DNA of 64,000 bases from JACCTI01 sp038237435 (GCA_038237435.1 JBBRYT010000006.1:138492-202491); one strand, 5' to 3'; shown: positions 43,206 to 52,920, numbered from the stretch's first letter. Notes: generated from the letters alone by a model not told the origin. Numbers and translations are program-made.

Positions 43206-43658
43206 ATGAAAATCCATTTGCGGCAAATTTCCGACGAAGGTCTACAGCTCGAAGGCGAGGAGGATTGTCCCATCCCCGATTTGGAAAAGGACGGCGTCAA
43301 ATGCGTCGGCCCATTGCACTACTCGTTAGACCTCGGTATTTCCGAGGGCTCGCTTTGGGCGAATGGCCGAATCACGCAGCCGGTGGAAGTGACCTGTGTT
43401 TCCTGTTTGGAACGTTTCACGCACACGATCGAAGTGCCGAACTTCGCGATCGTGACGGAATTGACCGGGCCGGAGACGATCGATCTAACGCCTTTCCTGC
43501 GTGAAGATATTCTGTTGAATCTGCCCGCCTATCCGCACTGCGATCGCGATGGCACGCGCGTCTGCAAAGCGCCGGAGGTCCCACCGGAGCAAGCGAAGGG
43601 TGACGATCCGGAACGCAAGCCGGACTGGAGCGCGCTCGATAAATTGAAGCTGAAATAG
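43206..43658 (+). CDS. YceD/DUF177 family protein
   Basis: This 150-residue protein has the family core CVSCLERFTHTIEV (the CxxCL signature), PLHYSLDL, and an acidic-to-hydrophobic segment TPFLREDILLNLP followed by CDRDGTRVC. YceD proteins affect 23S rRNA processing or accumulation and lie next to rpmF and plsX in many bacteria, exactly as here. The usual LDPR wording of E. coli is degenerate. Confidence 0.88.
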   Translation: MKIHLRQISDEGLQLEGEEDCPIPDLEKDGVKCVGPLHYSLDLGISEGSLWANGRITQPVEVTCVSCLERFTHTIEVPNFAIVTELTGPETIDLTPFLREDILLNLPAYPHCDRDGTRVCKAPEVPPEQAKGDDPERKPDWSALDKLKLK

Positions 43659-43709
43659 CGGCGCGCGAGTTGCCTTTCGCGGATTTCCTGCTTTGGTGTG
43701 CCGCTTCGT

Positions 43710-43892
43710 ATGGGAGTTCCAAAACGCAAAACCTCCAAGATGCGCCTGCGCACCCGCAAAGCTTCGCATCGCTGGCGGGCGCCGCAGATGAATAAGTGCC
43801 CGCAATGCGGCAGCACGGTCGCGTCGCATACCGCCTGTTCGTCCTGTGGTTATTATAAAGGCCGGCAGGTCTTGACGATCAGCGGCGCCTAA
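43710..43892 (+). CDS. rpmF: 50S ribosomal protein L32
   Basis: This 60-residue protein starts at the ATG at 43710 (MGVPKRKTSKMRLRTRKASH). It has a zinc ribbon CPQC ... CSSCGYYKGR, the usual Cys4 form of L32. It lies between yceD-like and plsX, the typical rpmF-plsX-fabH order. The TAA stop lies inside a copy of the dispersed motif (GCCTAACGAGG at 43888). An upstream in-frame ATG at 43698 would add four residues and is less likely. Confidence 0.96.
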   Translation: MGVPKRKTSKMRLRTRKASHRWRAPQMNKCPQCGSTVASHTACSSCGYYKGRQVLTISGA

Positions 43893-43956
43893 CGAGGCAT
43901 CTTCTGTCGGGCAAATCTTGCATTCCCGGCCGGGAATTGGAAGATTCCCAGCCTCG

Positions 43957-44988
43957 ATGAAAATCGCACTCGACGCCATGGGCGGCGATTTCGGTCCGCC
44001 TAATCTGGTCAGCGGCGCTGTCATGGCGTTGCGTGAGTATCCGCGCATCGAAAAGCTTTTTCTGGTCGGCGATTCTAGGCAGATCGAAGACGAGCTGAAA
44101 AAGCATGACTGCAACGATCAGCGCGTCGAGATCGTCCACTCAACGCAAGTCGTCGAGATGAGCGACAAGGCGGTTGAATCGGTGCGGCGCAAAAAAGATT
44201 CATCGATTAGTCGCGCGGTTGACCTGGTGAAATTCGACAAAGCCGACGCGGTGGTGAGCGCAGGGCACACCGGCGCGGCGGTGGCGGCGACGACGATAAA
44301 GTTGCGCACGTTACCCGGCGTGGAACGGCCAGGCATTGCCGCGGTTATTCCGACCGAGCACAATTTATTCGTCCTCATCGATGCCGGTGCGAATGTCGAC
44401 GCGCGACCGATTCATCTCTTGCAATACGGCATCATGGGTTCGGTTTATTCGCGGCACGTTCTGCGATTTGAAAATCCATGCGTCGGTCTGATGTCTATCG
44501 GCGGCGAGGACGTGAAAGGTTCCGAAAATACCAAGGAAGTTTTCAAGATGCTCAAGCAGAGCTCGCTTAATTTTCGCGGCAACATTGAGGGCAATGATCT
44601 TTTCGCTGATCCGGTCGAAGTGGTGGTATGCGACGGCTTTGTCGGCAACGTGACTTTGAAAACCTGCGAAGCGACGGGCGACGCTATTTTTAAATGGCTC
44701 AAACATGAGTTGACCAAAAACGCCAAGCGTATCGCGGGTGCATATCTGGCGCAGAATGCCTTCAAGACCATCCGCAAAAAAGTGAACTACGAAGAGTACG
44801 GCGGCTCACCGTTGCTCGGCGTGAACGGCATCTGCATTATCGCGCACGGCGCGAGCACGCCGCTCGCAATAAAAAATGCGCTGCGCGTGGCGGTGGAGTC
44901 GATTGAACATGAGGTGAACCCGCATATCGTCGAGGAAGTTCGCCGTTACCATGAAACGACAGCCCCGCTCGAGCCGGCGATCGGCTAA
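43957..44988 (+). CDS. plsX: Phosphate acyltransferase
   Basis: This protein is 343 residues from the ATG at 43957 (MKIALDAMGGDFGP, the family start). It has SAGHTGAAVAATTI and CDGFVGNVTLKTCEAT. PlsX turns acyl-ACP into acyl-phosphate for phosphatidic acid synthesis. The upstream in-frame ATG at 43918 adds untypical residues. It overlaps fabH by 38 bases, so expression of the two is tightly coupled. Confidence 0.97.
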   Translation: MKIALDAMGGDFGPPNLVSGAVMALREYPRIEKLFLVGDSRQIEDELKKHDCNDQRVEIVHSTQVVEMSDKAVESVRRKKDSSISRAVDLVKFDKADAVVSAGHTGAAVAATTIKLRTLPGVERPGIAAVIPTEHNLFVLIDAGANVDARPIHLLQYGIMGSVYSRHVLRFENPCVGLMSIGGEDVKGSENTKEVFKMLKQSSLNFRGNIEGNDLFADPVEVVVCDGFVGNVTLKTCEATGDAIFKWLKHELTKNAKRIAGAYLAQNAFKTIRKKVNYEEYGGSPLLGVNGICIIAHGASTPLAIKNALRVAVESIEHEVNPHIVEEVRRYHETTAPLEPAIG

Positions 44989-45976
44989 GCCACAGCGCAC
45001 TGCCTCCATTGTCGGCACCGGCAGTTACACGCCGGAACGTCGCCTAACGAATGGTGACATGTCGAAGATGGTCGACACCAATGACGAGTGGATCACCTCT
45101 CGCACCGGCATCAAAGAAAGGCGCGTCGCCGCCAAGGACGAATACACCAGCGACATGGCCGCGCGCGCCGCGCTCAAAGCGATGGAGCAGGCAAAAATCA
45201 AAGCGGAGGAAATCGATCTCATTCTCATCGCGACGGCCACGCCGGACATGATGTTTCCCGCGACCGCCTGCATCGTGCAGACGAAGATCGGCGCAAAGAA
45301 CGCGGCTTGTCTCGATGTCTCGGCGGCGTGCGCCGGATTTCTTTTCGCGCTGGAAATCGGCCAGCAATTTATTATTTCGCACACTTACGAGACCGTGCTG
45401 GTCATCGGCGCGGAAAAACTAACTTCGATCACGAATTGGACAGACCGCAATACGTGCGTGCTTTTTGGCGACGGCGCGGGCGCGGCGATTTTGCGGCATC
45501 GCGGCGAAGGCACGCACGGCATCATCAGCACACACATCGGCAGCGACGGTAATTACGGCGACATTCTTTTTATGCCGGGCGGCGGCTGCAAAACGCCGAT
45601 CACGGCCGAGAACGCGCACCAACATTTACAGACAATCCACATGAACGGCCGCGAAGTTTACAAGCAGGCGGTCACTTCCATGCTCGATGCCTCGAAAAAG
45701 GCGCTCGATAAGGCCGGCCTGACGATCGACGACATCGCCTGCGTTATTCCGCACCAGGCCAACCTTCGCATTATCGAAGGAATCGCCGACCGTTTGAAAA
45801 TTCCTCTCGAAAGATTTTTCGTGAACCTCGACAAGTACGGAAACACTTCCGCGGCAGCGGTCGCAATCGCTCTCGACGAAGCGAACCGCGCCGGACGTTT
45901 CAAACAAGGCGATTACATTTTGATGGCCGTCTTTGGTGGCGGACTCACCTGGGCGAGTACCGTGATCGAGTGGTAA
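44951..45976 (+). CDS. fabH: 3-oxoacyl-[ACP] synthase III
   Basis: This 341-residue thiolase-fold enzyme has the triad in DVSAACAGFLFAL (Cys), VIPHQANLRI (His) and LDKYGNTSAAA (Asn). It starts fatty-acid synthesis from acetyl-CoA and malonyl-ACP. It carries about 16 basic residues before the normal family start (ASIVGTGSYTPE), produced by the overlap with plsX. It converges with the 1701-residue gene 13 bases away. Confidence 0.97.
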   Translation: MKRQPRSSRRSAKPQRTASIVGTGSYTPERRLTNGDMSKMVDTNDEWITSRTGIKERRVAAKDEYTSDMAARAALKAMEQAKIKAEEIDLILIATATPDMMFPATACIVQTKIGAKNAACLDVSAACAGFLFALEIGQQFIISHTYETVLVIGAEKLTSITNWTDRNTCVLFGDGAGAAILRHRGEGTHGIISTHIGSDGNYGDILFMPGGGCKTPITAENAHQHLQTIHMNGREVYKQAVTSMLDASKKALDKAGLTIDDIACVIPHQANLRIIEGIADRLKIPLERFFVNLDKYGNTSAAAVAIALDEANRAGRFKQGDYILMAVFGGGLTWASTVIEW

Positions 45977-45989
45977 TAGAAAGCGCCGG

Positions 45990-48900
45990 TTAATGAGTGA
46001 TCCGAAGCCGGAGGGACATCCTGCGCGCACCCATAATCGGCACCTGCGCCTTGACCGTTTGCGTGATGCCATCGTCGGCCAAAATTACGTTAGTAGCAGT
46101 GACGGCGAACCAGGTGAACAAGTCGGGGGATTCCTCGATGGTGTAGGTCAAATCGCTCGGAGCGAGAGCCCTTGTATAGATGAGCGAGAAATAGCTCGGA
46201 TCTTTCGTATCGTAAGGTCGATTCGCCGACGCCGATTGTTTTGGGTCGGAATGGAAGGCATACTCGAGCAGGTTACTTAGTCCGTCGCTATCCGGATCGG
46301 CCGCGTCGCCGCTGATCGCTGGGTTCGCTAGCTCCTGGGCAGTGAAATAGCCGTGCTGCCAGTTGGCGAAGGTATTCGGGAGCGGAGGCGGAGTCAGTGA
46401 AGACAAGGTCCAGGGCGAAAACTGGGTGACATTGGCGTATTCGACCCAATTGTCGGTGGTATTCCTATTACTGGCTCCCTGCGCGTTCCATCCCATTCCG
46501 TCCTGCCTCAACAACTGCAGGCCAGCTTCATTGTTGCCGTTTAGTTCGGAGTCGAGGTAGTGCAAACGTAGCGTGGCTGCGTAGCCACTGCCGCCGGTAG
46601 GTGTAATGGTATAGGTGCGTTGAACTGCGCTGGCGAAACCTGACGGCGCGGATAGGTCTAACTTTACGCTAATTTCGGTAGGTGGCGTGCCTGAGTTAAA
46701 AGTAATTGTGGTAAAAGGACTGCCGTAGGCGATGGCGCCGCCCGGGCAAGCCGTGAGGTTAGTGCGGCGAATATTACCGACGACATCTCCCGCACCGCTC
46801 CAGCTCACCGCGCAAGGCAGGCTAAGTGTAAACGGACCTGTGTTAAGTCTGCCTTCGACATATAGGTTCGCCCCGTCATAGGTCACATCGCTTAGAAGCG
46901 TGGTGGTGGAGAGTGCGTCAACGAAGAGCCGCGGGCTACCAGCCCATGATCCTGTGCCGGCGAGATTTTGTGCCAGCGGGATGCTGGAGTTAAGGCCGAG
47001 GTTCACATAGATACTGCCGGTCACATTGCCGTTGTTAGTAAACGTGGCGCCTTTGAAGTTGAGAGATGGATTGTCGCTGAAAGCGTTGAGCGTTCCGTTG
47101 TTCAAGAAATCCCCTTTTACTGTCATGTCGGCGAAGCCGAAGAGCGAAAGAGCAGCGCCTGCATCAATCGTTAAAGTTCCACCGACAGTCGTATAAGTTC
47201 CTTTCACGACTCCCGAGACTATCTCAAGAGATGGATCGATGGTGAGAGGAAAGAAATTGGTGCCCAGCCTGGGTGTGCCGCCATTCGGCTGCATCTTAAC
47301 CAGGCCCGTGCCACCAATCTTACCGAAGAAGAAGTTTGATTGGCCGCGAAGAGTCAAAGTATGACTGCCCACATTGAGCGCGGAACCATTTGCAGTCGCC
47401 AACTGATTACTTGTGAAAGTAACGTCGTTTTGGAGGGTAACAGTTGTGGTAGAAGGCGAAGCCTGACCGATTTGAATGTTAGTGGGCGACCACGGACCCG
47501 TCCCCGCGATGGACTGTAACTTGGGCGAACCGGTATCATTAAAGGTGATGAAGTCGATGTCGCCGACCGAGCCGTTGTTAGTAAAAGTTTGACCATCGAA
47601 GACAATGATTCCGCCGCCAGTCTTGGTCAGAGCGCCATTAACCAGCGCGTCATTGTTAAGGGTGAGTGTGCCACCGGTATTCATAACGAAGGTCGCGCCA
47701 GTCGCGATTGTAAACGGCCCGCTGACCGTGCCACCGGACTGATACTCGACCGTGCCTGAGGCGATAGTAACGGCTGGCCCATTCGCATTGAAGACAGAGG
47801 TGCCACCAGTTGGCACGAACTTAAGAAGGCCTGTGCCGGCGGCAATGCCACCGCCTTGAAATGAATTGCCTTTAAAGTTCAACATTTTATCACCAAAGTC
47901 GAGCGTGCCGTTGTTATTAAAGCTGGCTATGTCCAAGGTAATATCGCTAGCAAGCTTTACGGTGTAGCCTTGGGAAATACCAGATGCCGAGAATTGCCAC
48001 AGCCCCGACCCGGAAAAGTTCTTGACCAGACTCGCCGGAGCCCTGGGAAAGAGGAACGCCCCTTTGAGCGTGCCGCCATTGTCTATATTACCACTTACGT
48101 TAATCGAACTTTGCGCGCCTAGGGCTTCGATCAGGCCATAGTTAAAAAGGTTGCCGTTTATGTGGGCTACATTAAGCGTGAGCGTGCTTCCCGGCGCGGT
48201 CGTAAGGTTATTAGAGTCCAGGCTTGTGCCTAGAGCTATAACGCCACTGTTAGTTACATCCCCGCTCGCCGAAATGCCACCTAGCAGTTCAATCGTACCT
48301 TGGTAGGTGGAAACGTGGGGTGGTTTTATGTTAATTAGGTTACGGCAGCCGATACTGCTTTGCCCGCCCGGACTGTAGACAATGTATCCCGCATTGAACA
48401 CATCTCCAGTTACACCAAGGCCGCCACCGAGGGTGAGACGATTCTCCACGCGGATGTTTCTGGCCTGGCCACCCGCAGGTGCGGTGACCGGACAATAAAT
48501 TAAAACATCGTCGTTGGCCGTCGGGACCTGCTTGTTATTCCAGTTGCAAGCGCAATCCCAGTTGCCAAAACAGGGACAGCCGCCTGGCGGAACGGTGCAG
48601 GCGGGGAAGTTATATATCCCGTGGTACGTGGTATAAAGACCACGCCCATGGGTCACAGCGACAAGCTCTCCATTGAGCCAGAATAGTTCGTCCACCGGGA
48701 CATTGGCGGGACCATCCTGTGTCACACTCCAGGTAGCTCCCGCATCCTCCGAAGCGAAAACGCCTACCTCGGTCCCAACATACAATAAATCCGCGCGCAC
48801 CGGATTGATCACCAGGCTGCGCACGGGCACGGCCGGTAGGTCAGTTGCTAAGCCTTTTATGCCGCTAACATCGATCCAGGTCCCTCCCAAGTCCTTTGTA

Positions 48901-51095
48901 ACATAGACATTATTATTGCTAAAACCGCCGAAGGTCGCGTAAATCCAGTTCGGGCTTCTGGTCTCGTCAATAGCCAATCGCGTTACGAAGCGAGTTGGAG
49001 TAGTCGCATTACTAATCTGGCTCCAGGCTGGCGACGTCGGGGGATTGGTCCCGGTGCCGTCGAAGGTGAGGTAGATCCGCCCATCGTTATGACCGACGAC
49101 TATGAAGTCCGAGTTATTAGGAGAGACTACGATCGCGCTGATGGGAACATTCTTCGGCGGGATGAGGCCGTTGGAAACCGGCTGCTTGATCGCGGTCCAG
49201 ATGGGGAGAGCAGGAGCAGCGACCTTAACATCATTGCTACGCCAGAGGCTCAGACCGCCGGCCAGCAATGTGCTGGGATTATTCGGATCGAGAATGAAGG
49301 GAGCGACAAAGTTAGCGCCGTTAAAGGCATCAAGAATACCGGAGCCGTTGCAGGGACCACCGTTGCCGCTGGTGGGCGCGGGATTGCAATAGATATAACC
49401 CGACGAAGCGCCACCATCGCTGCTGCGGCGCAGTCCTAGATTCGTGTACTCGCCGTAGAAATAATTAGGATCCGTGGGATCGGCCGCCGCATAACCGCCA
49501 TCGCCTCCGAAAGTGGTAGTCCATGCTTGTGGGTCGCCGGAGAATCTCACAATCCCGTTGTCCTGAGTGCCGCCTACGATGACTCCAGCGGAGTTGGCGG
49601 CGGCGCCATAGAATTGAGTAATGCCGAGGTTGTTATTCAGTTTGGTCCATCCACTTGTTAAAGTGACGGTCGAGATATCATCGGCCCGATAGATTCCGCC
49701 GTCGTTGCTAAAGTAGACCGTCTTGTTGGTATTGTTGTCGAAGCTTGGGGAAACAACGATCATGTGATGATCGGAATGCGGGGAGCCATTATTTCCGTTT
49801 CCTATCGGGGTCCAGTTGGTTCCCCCATCCGTGCTCCGATATAGGTTGATCCCGCCGACGATAACGAAGTTTGGGTCGATGGGATTGACCCAGATAATAT
49901 TCCCGTAGCCGCCCTGCCCGCCTAAGAAAGTATTGCCAGGATTACTTGTATTCAGCCGGGTGTAGTTCTGCCCGCCATCGGTGCTTTGGAATATTTCCCC
50001 TTGGGTCTGGTTGGGGGCCACGCCGTTGGATTGATCTACCGAGGCATAAACGATCAGTGGATTGCTCGGCGCATAGGCTACCTCGATCCGGCCGCTTGGA
50101 CCTGGACTCATGATCGGGTTTAGAGCGGGTGTGAAAGTGGAAGTAAGCCAGGTTTGCCCTCCATTAGTAGAGTATCGTGCTGCTCCAGGTCGCGCTGCAA
50201 TCGCCTTGTTGGTGTCAGTGGGATCGAAGTCAATATCCTGGATGTCTCCGGCGAAGCTTGCTACAGCATTCCAATTAACCCCGCCGTTTGTCGAACGTTG
50301 GATACCATTCAATGTAGCGGCCAGAAGTGTGTTGCCGTCAGATGATATCGCTAGTCGATTAACATACGACCACGCACAGCTCGGACCCGCGGTGGGACAA
50401 TTAACCGATTTCGCCGGGTCTGTTGCCAATAACAGGTTCCACGTCAATCCACCATCTGTTGACTTAAAGATGCCGCCGCCTCGAAGCCCTTCTGGCGTGA
50501 TACCTTCACCCTCCGTCACGCTGAGGTCAGCAGCGAATGATTCACCCGTAGCTGCATACATGACGCTGGAGTTAGTCGGATCCATCACTATGGTCGAGAC
50601 GGCGAGGTTAGGCAGGAAGTCGTTGACTGGCTCCCAGGAGCTACCGGCGTTGCTCGAGCGCCAGATACCACCCGAGACACTTCCCACCCACATGTTATTC
50701 GGGTTAGTCGGGTCAATCACTATCGAGCGTATTCGCCCACCGATATTACCCGGCCCAAGCCACGCCCAGGCGCCGGGATCGATCCCGGCTACATCCATTC
50801 CATTTACCTTCCCGAGAGCTTTGGCCTTTTGCTCTTGCGCATCTTTCATCAAGGCCACTTGTTCTCTCGCCTTTTGCAAACCATCGATCGGGATATTGCC
50901 ATTCTCGTCCTGCAATTGCAGGCGGCGAAACCGGGCCGCTTCATTCGGACTGTCCGCCGCGGCTTCTCCTTCTTCCTGAGCTTCCCTGGCCCTTGCCGAT
51001 TTCTTGGTGCGCTCCGTCGTGGCAAGGGCCAGCAATGCAAGGCCGCTAAGACTTAGCAGAATAGCCGTGATCCGTCGGGCGCGTGAAATCTGCAT
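45990..51095 (-). CDS. Giant secreted protein: BNR/Asp-box propellers, beta-solenoid region, phylum-type C-terminus
   Basis: This 1701-residue protein has a signal or membrane segment (about 8-27) and a charged helix (35-100). A long Asp-box region follows (IWRSSNAGSSWEPV, IFKSTDGGLTWNLL, LYRSTDGGTNWTPI and others, to about 850), which is a sortilin/VPS10-like or sialidase-like propeller. A Cys-rich joint (CPCFGNWDCACNW) leads to a long Gly/Asn-rich solenoid (repeats such as GNIDNGGTL, TFTNNGNVTG) to about 1480. The last part has ADPDSDGLSNLLEYAF and an 'ESPDLFTWF' domain, a common C-terminal pair in secreted Verrucomicrobia proteins. No sialidase catalytic set was recognised. AAGAAGG precedes the ATG. 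Last gene of the secreted operon. Confidence 0.8.
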   Translation of the reverse strand: MQISRARRITAILLSLSGLALLALATTERTKKSARAREAQEEGEAAADSPNEAARFRRLQLQDENGNIPIDGLQKAREQVALMKDAQEQKAKALGKVNGMDVAGIDPGAWAWLGPGNIGGRIRSIVIDPTNPNNMWVGSVSGGIWRSSNAGSSWEPVNDFLPNLAVSTIVMDPTNSSVMYAATGESFAADLSVTEGEGITPEGLRGGGIFKSTDGGLTWNLLLATDPAKSVNCPTAGPSCAWSYVNRLAISSDGNTLLAATLNGIQRSTNGGVNWNAVASFAGDIQDIDFDPTDTNKAIAARPGAARYSTNGGQTWLTSTFTPALNPIMSPGPSGRIEVAYAPSNPLIVYASVDQSNGVAPNQTQGEIFQSTDGGQNYTRLNTSNPGNTFLGGQGGYGNIIWVNPIDPNFVIVGGINLYRSTDGGTNWTPIGNGNNGSPHSDHHMIVVSPSFDNNTNKTVYFSNDGGIYRADDISTVTLTSGWTKLNNNLGITQFYGAAANSAGVIVGGTQDNGIVRFSGDPQAWTTTFGGDGGYAAADPTDPNYFYGEYTNLGLRRSSDGGASSGYIYCNPAPTSGNGGPCNGSGILDAFNGANFVAPFILDPNNPSTLLAGGLSLWRSNDVKVAAPALPIWTAIKQPVSNGLIPPKNVPISAIVVSPNNSDFIVVGHNDGRIYLTFDGTGTNPPTSPAWSQISNATTPTRFVTRLAIDETRSPNWIYATFGGFSNNNVYVTKDLGGTWIDVSGIKGLATDLPAVPVRSLVINPVRADLLYVGTEVGVFASEDAGATWSVTQDGPANVPVDELFWLNGELVAVTHGRGLYTTYHGIYNFPACTVPPGGCPCFGNWDCACNWNNKQVPTANDDVLIYCPVTAPAGGQARNIRVENRLTLGGGLGVTGDVFNAGYIVYSPGGQSSIGCRNLINIKPPHVSTYQGTIELLGGISASGDVTNSGVIALGTSLDSNNLTTAPGSTLTLNVAHINGNLFNYGLIEALGAQSSINVSGNIDNGGTLKGAFLFPRAPASLVKNFSGSGLWQFSASGISQGYTVKLASDITLDIASFNNNGTLDFGDKMLNFKGNSFQGGGIAAGTGLLKFVPTGGTSVFNANGPAVTIASGTVEYQSGGTVSGPFTIATGATFVMNTGGTLTLNNDALVNGALTKTGGGIIVFDGQTFTNNGSVGDIDFITFNDTGSPKLQSIAGTGPWSPTNIQIGQASPSTTTVTLQNDVTFTSNQLATANGSALNVGSHTLTLRGQSNFFFGKIGGTGLVKMQPNGGTPRLGTNFFPLTIDPSLEIVSGVVKGTYTTVGGTLTIDAGAALSLFGFADMTVKGDFLNNGTLNAFSDNPSLNFKGATFTNNGNVTGSIYVNLGLNSSIPLAQNLAGTGSWAGSPRLFVDALSTTTLLSDVTYDGANLYVEGRLNTGPFTLSLPCAVSWSGAGDVVGNIRRTNLTACPGGAIAYGSPFTTITFNSGTPPTEISVKLDLSAPSGFASAVQRTYTITPTGGSGYAATLRLHYLDSELNGNNEAGLQLLRQDGMGWNAQGASNRNTTDNWVEYANVTQFSPWTLSSLTPPPLPNTFANWQHGYFTAQELANPAISGDAADPDSDGLSNLLEYAFHSDPKQSASANRPYDTKDPSYFSLIYTRALAPSDLTYTIEESPDLFTWFAVTATNVILADDGITQTVKAQVPIMGARRMSLRLRITH

Positions 51096-51105
51096 CGTTA
51101 CCTTC

Positions 51106-52017
51106 TTATGGTTTGGAAATCTGGACGCGATAGAACCGGGGCGCGGGCAGAGCGTTCAAGTCAGTTACTGTCCTGACTGGTCCGTTATCAGTCTGCGTCA
51201 TTTGCGGGAGTGGCGCCCAGGCCGAGCTAGCTGGGCTCGAAACCGATTGGACGATGTAAGTCCGTCCCCCAACTATGGGACTAAAGATCACATACTTTTG
51301 GGACGGCTGGCCTGGGACCGACTGCGTGCTCACCAGAAAACGCGAGCCATCGAGTGGATTCAGGCCAGCGACAAACTTAAAGAGGTTAGTCTGGCCGGTG
51401 TGATCGAAGTCCACGTTAGGTGCGGCGTTCGAGTTAGGTGGTTGACCGAAGTATTGTACCTGCCAGCTATCGTCGATGCCGTCGCCGGCGTAGCTGCCGA
51501 AGTCGTCGTTCACTACATTGATAACTGTCAGGTTGTAAGTGCCGGTGTAACTACCCAAGGTTCCCTGCACCGAAGCTGGAGTATCCTGGTAAACGGTCTG
51601 AGCGGTAGCTACTCCGCTGCCGCTGATAGATGCGATTGGCTCGACGGGCGCGCCCCACGTAACCAAGGTAGGGTCCAAGGTAAGAAAGGTGGAATCGTCC
51701 AGGATATAACGCGGCTGGAGCTGGATGCTTGCCCCTTCGTTGACCGATGGCTGCGCCGAAGTTACTGCCAGTCCAACGATTTCATAAAGCTGCGCCACGT
51801 AGCCCGCCTTCACTACTTCCGCGGGCGATGCGACCGCGGAGACGCCCGTGATTCCTCCAGCGGTCGCGTCGTTCTTGTAGTTGGTGCTGGAGCTGGGCGC
51901 GCCAGCCGAGTCGATTGTTTCGGTGGCGATGGAGTAACTGGCACTGGTGCGTGACGCGGCCAGGGCAGAAGCGGAGGTAAGAAAGCTGATGCAGCTAAGG
52001 AGAGTTAATATTTTCAT
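51106..52017 (-). CDS. Secreted protein of unknown function with phylum-type beta domain
   Basis: This protein is 303 residues from the ATG at 52017 and has a signal peptide (about 1-21). It continues RTSASYSIATETIDSAG, a domain start seen often in secreted Verrucomicrobia proteins. An Ig-like middle part (SVNEGASIQLQPRY) follows, then GDGIDDSWQVQYFG and FKFVAGLNPLDG (calcium-type segment), and a C-terminal beta domain ending PRFYRVQISKP. No enzyme signature is visible. Its ATG overlaps the SurA-like gene stop (ATGA). Confidence 0.7.
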   Translation of the reverse strand: MKILTLLSCISFLTSASALAASRTSASYSIATETIDSAGAPSSSTNYKNDATAGGITGVSAVASPAEVVKAGYVAQLYEIVGLAVTSAQPSVNEGASIQLQPRYILDDSTFLTLDPTLVTWGAPVEPIASISGSGVATAQTVYQDTPASVQGTLGSYTGTYNLTVINVVNDDFGSYAGDGIDDSWQVQYFGQPPNSNAAPNVDFDHTGQTNLFKFVAGLNPLDGSRFLVSTQSVPGQPSQKYVIFSPIVGGRTYIVQSVSSPASSAWAPLPQMTQTDNGPVRTVTDLNALPAPRFYRVQISKP

Positions 52018-52910
52018 AAACTTGTTGCCTGCTCTTCGAGCCATTTTTCGTAGCTGCGTTTCGGAATTGATAGGGAAGCGGCGCTAAGGCTGTCGGCGTT
52101 ACGTTCTATCGCGATGAAAAGGAGAAAACGGTCAGGTGTTTCGATGACTGCGCTGACGTCGCCGGGTTTTTGCAACTGCGCGCGCAAGACCTTTTGTAGG
52201 TCTGGTTCTAAGTCTTCGAAATATAGTTTTCGATCGGGCTCCCGTGCTGGTCGATTGAGTACCTGCGCGATGTCTGCGGTCGCTTCGACCGAATAGCTGG
52301 CGCTGGACGTTGTAGCCGGGGTCGCTGACCCAGGTGGTCGCGGCATGGTCATGGCAGAACCGGGGTCAGCCACCCCGGCTACAACTGGACGCGACGTGAG
52401 CTGCCATGTCACTTGCTCCATGTCCTTGACCGGTTTCTTCGCGAGTAATGTCTCCCGCGCGCGCTCAGCCTCGCGGCGTTGCGGCGCGTGAATCTTGTCG
52501 TCATTCTCAAAGCGCGCACGCAGGGTGCGCTCGACTATGAGAGGCCGCGCCATGCTGAGGGCGAAACGCTCCGGGTCATCGCCGAGAGCGTGCTTGATCT
52601 CGGCCAGCATCTCGGGGGCGCGCGTGGTGCTCTCAATGCGGCGGACTTCCGCCGCGATCATATCTGGCGAGATCTCCACGGCGTAGGCTTTCTTAAGTAT
52701 CGCTTTCTTCTGCAGGTCCTGACGCACAAGCTTCTCGATTAACTCGCGTGGCATCGCCTGTTCGAAGGGTTTGGATGTTCCCAAACGATGCGCATGATAG
52801 TTGCGCTCAATCGCCGCACGATCCTTACAAAGAAAGCCTAAGTCCTCGCTCTGCCCAGCTATCGGAAACGCGCAAGACAGGATAAGAATAATGACGTAAA
52901 TCAGCTTCAT
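52014..52910 (-). CDS. SurA-like periplasmic chaperone/PPIase-related protein
   Basis: This 298-residue protein has a signal peptide (about 1-19). Helical N-terminal parts resemble the SurA_N chaperone domain (LIEKLVRQDLQKKAILKKAY, AAEVRRIE). A C-terminal stretch (LYFEDLEPDLQKVLRAQLQK, then PGDVSAVIETPDRFLLFIAI) resembles the end of a parvulin domain. The middle of a full parvulin domain is missing or reduced, so isomerase activity is doubtful. A 75-base inverted-repeat element is inserted in frame (52310-52384) and codes for about 25 Pro/Ala/Gly-rich residues. It probably helps secreted products of the same operon. Confidence 0.65.
   Translation of the reverse strand: MKLIYVIILILSCAFPIAGQSEDLGFLCKDRAAIERNYHAHRLGTSKPFEQAMPRELIEKLVRQDLQKKAILKKAYAVEISPDMIAAEVRRIESTTRAPEMLAEIKHALGDDPERFALSMARPLIVERTLRARFENDDKIHAPQRREAERARETLLAKKPVKDMEQVTWQLTSRPVVAGVADPGSAMTMPRPPGSATPATTSSASYSVEATADIAQVLNRPAREPDRKLYFEDLEPDLQKVLRAQLQKPGDVSAVIETPDRFLLFIAIERNADSLSAASLSIPKRSYEKWLEEQATSL
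52303..52391. mobile_element. Small palindromic mobile element inside a coding gene, with flanking direct repeats
   Basis: TTGTAGCCGGGG (from 52310) is matched by CCCCGGCTACAA (to 52384). The arms continue as GTCGCTGACCC and GGGTCAGCC, giving an inverted repeat of about 25 bases with a short centre. CTGGACG flanks it on both sides (52303-52309, 52385-52391), as a target-site duplication would. The 82-base period is not a multiple of three, yet the host frame is open throughout. Confidence 0.7.
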
Positions 52911-52920
52911 CGCACAAGCT

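Noticed and set aside
45990..51095. The 1701-residue protein as a sialidase or an autotransporter
   Set aside because: Asp-boxes are present, but the Arg triad and Tyr/Glu pair of sialidases were not recognised, and there is no C-terminal beta-barrel. The end is a calcium-type segment plus a phylum-type domain.
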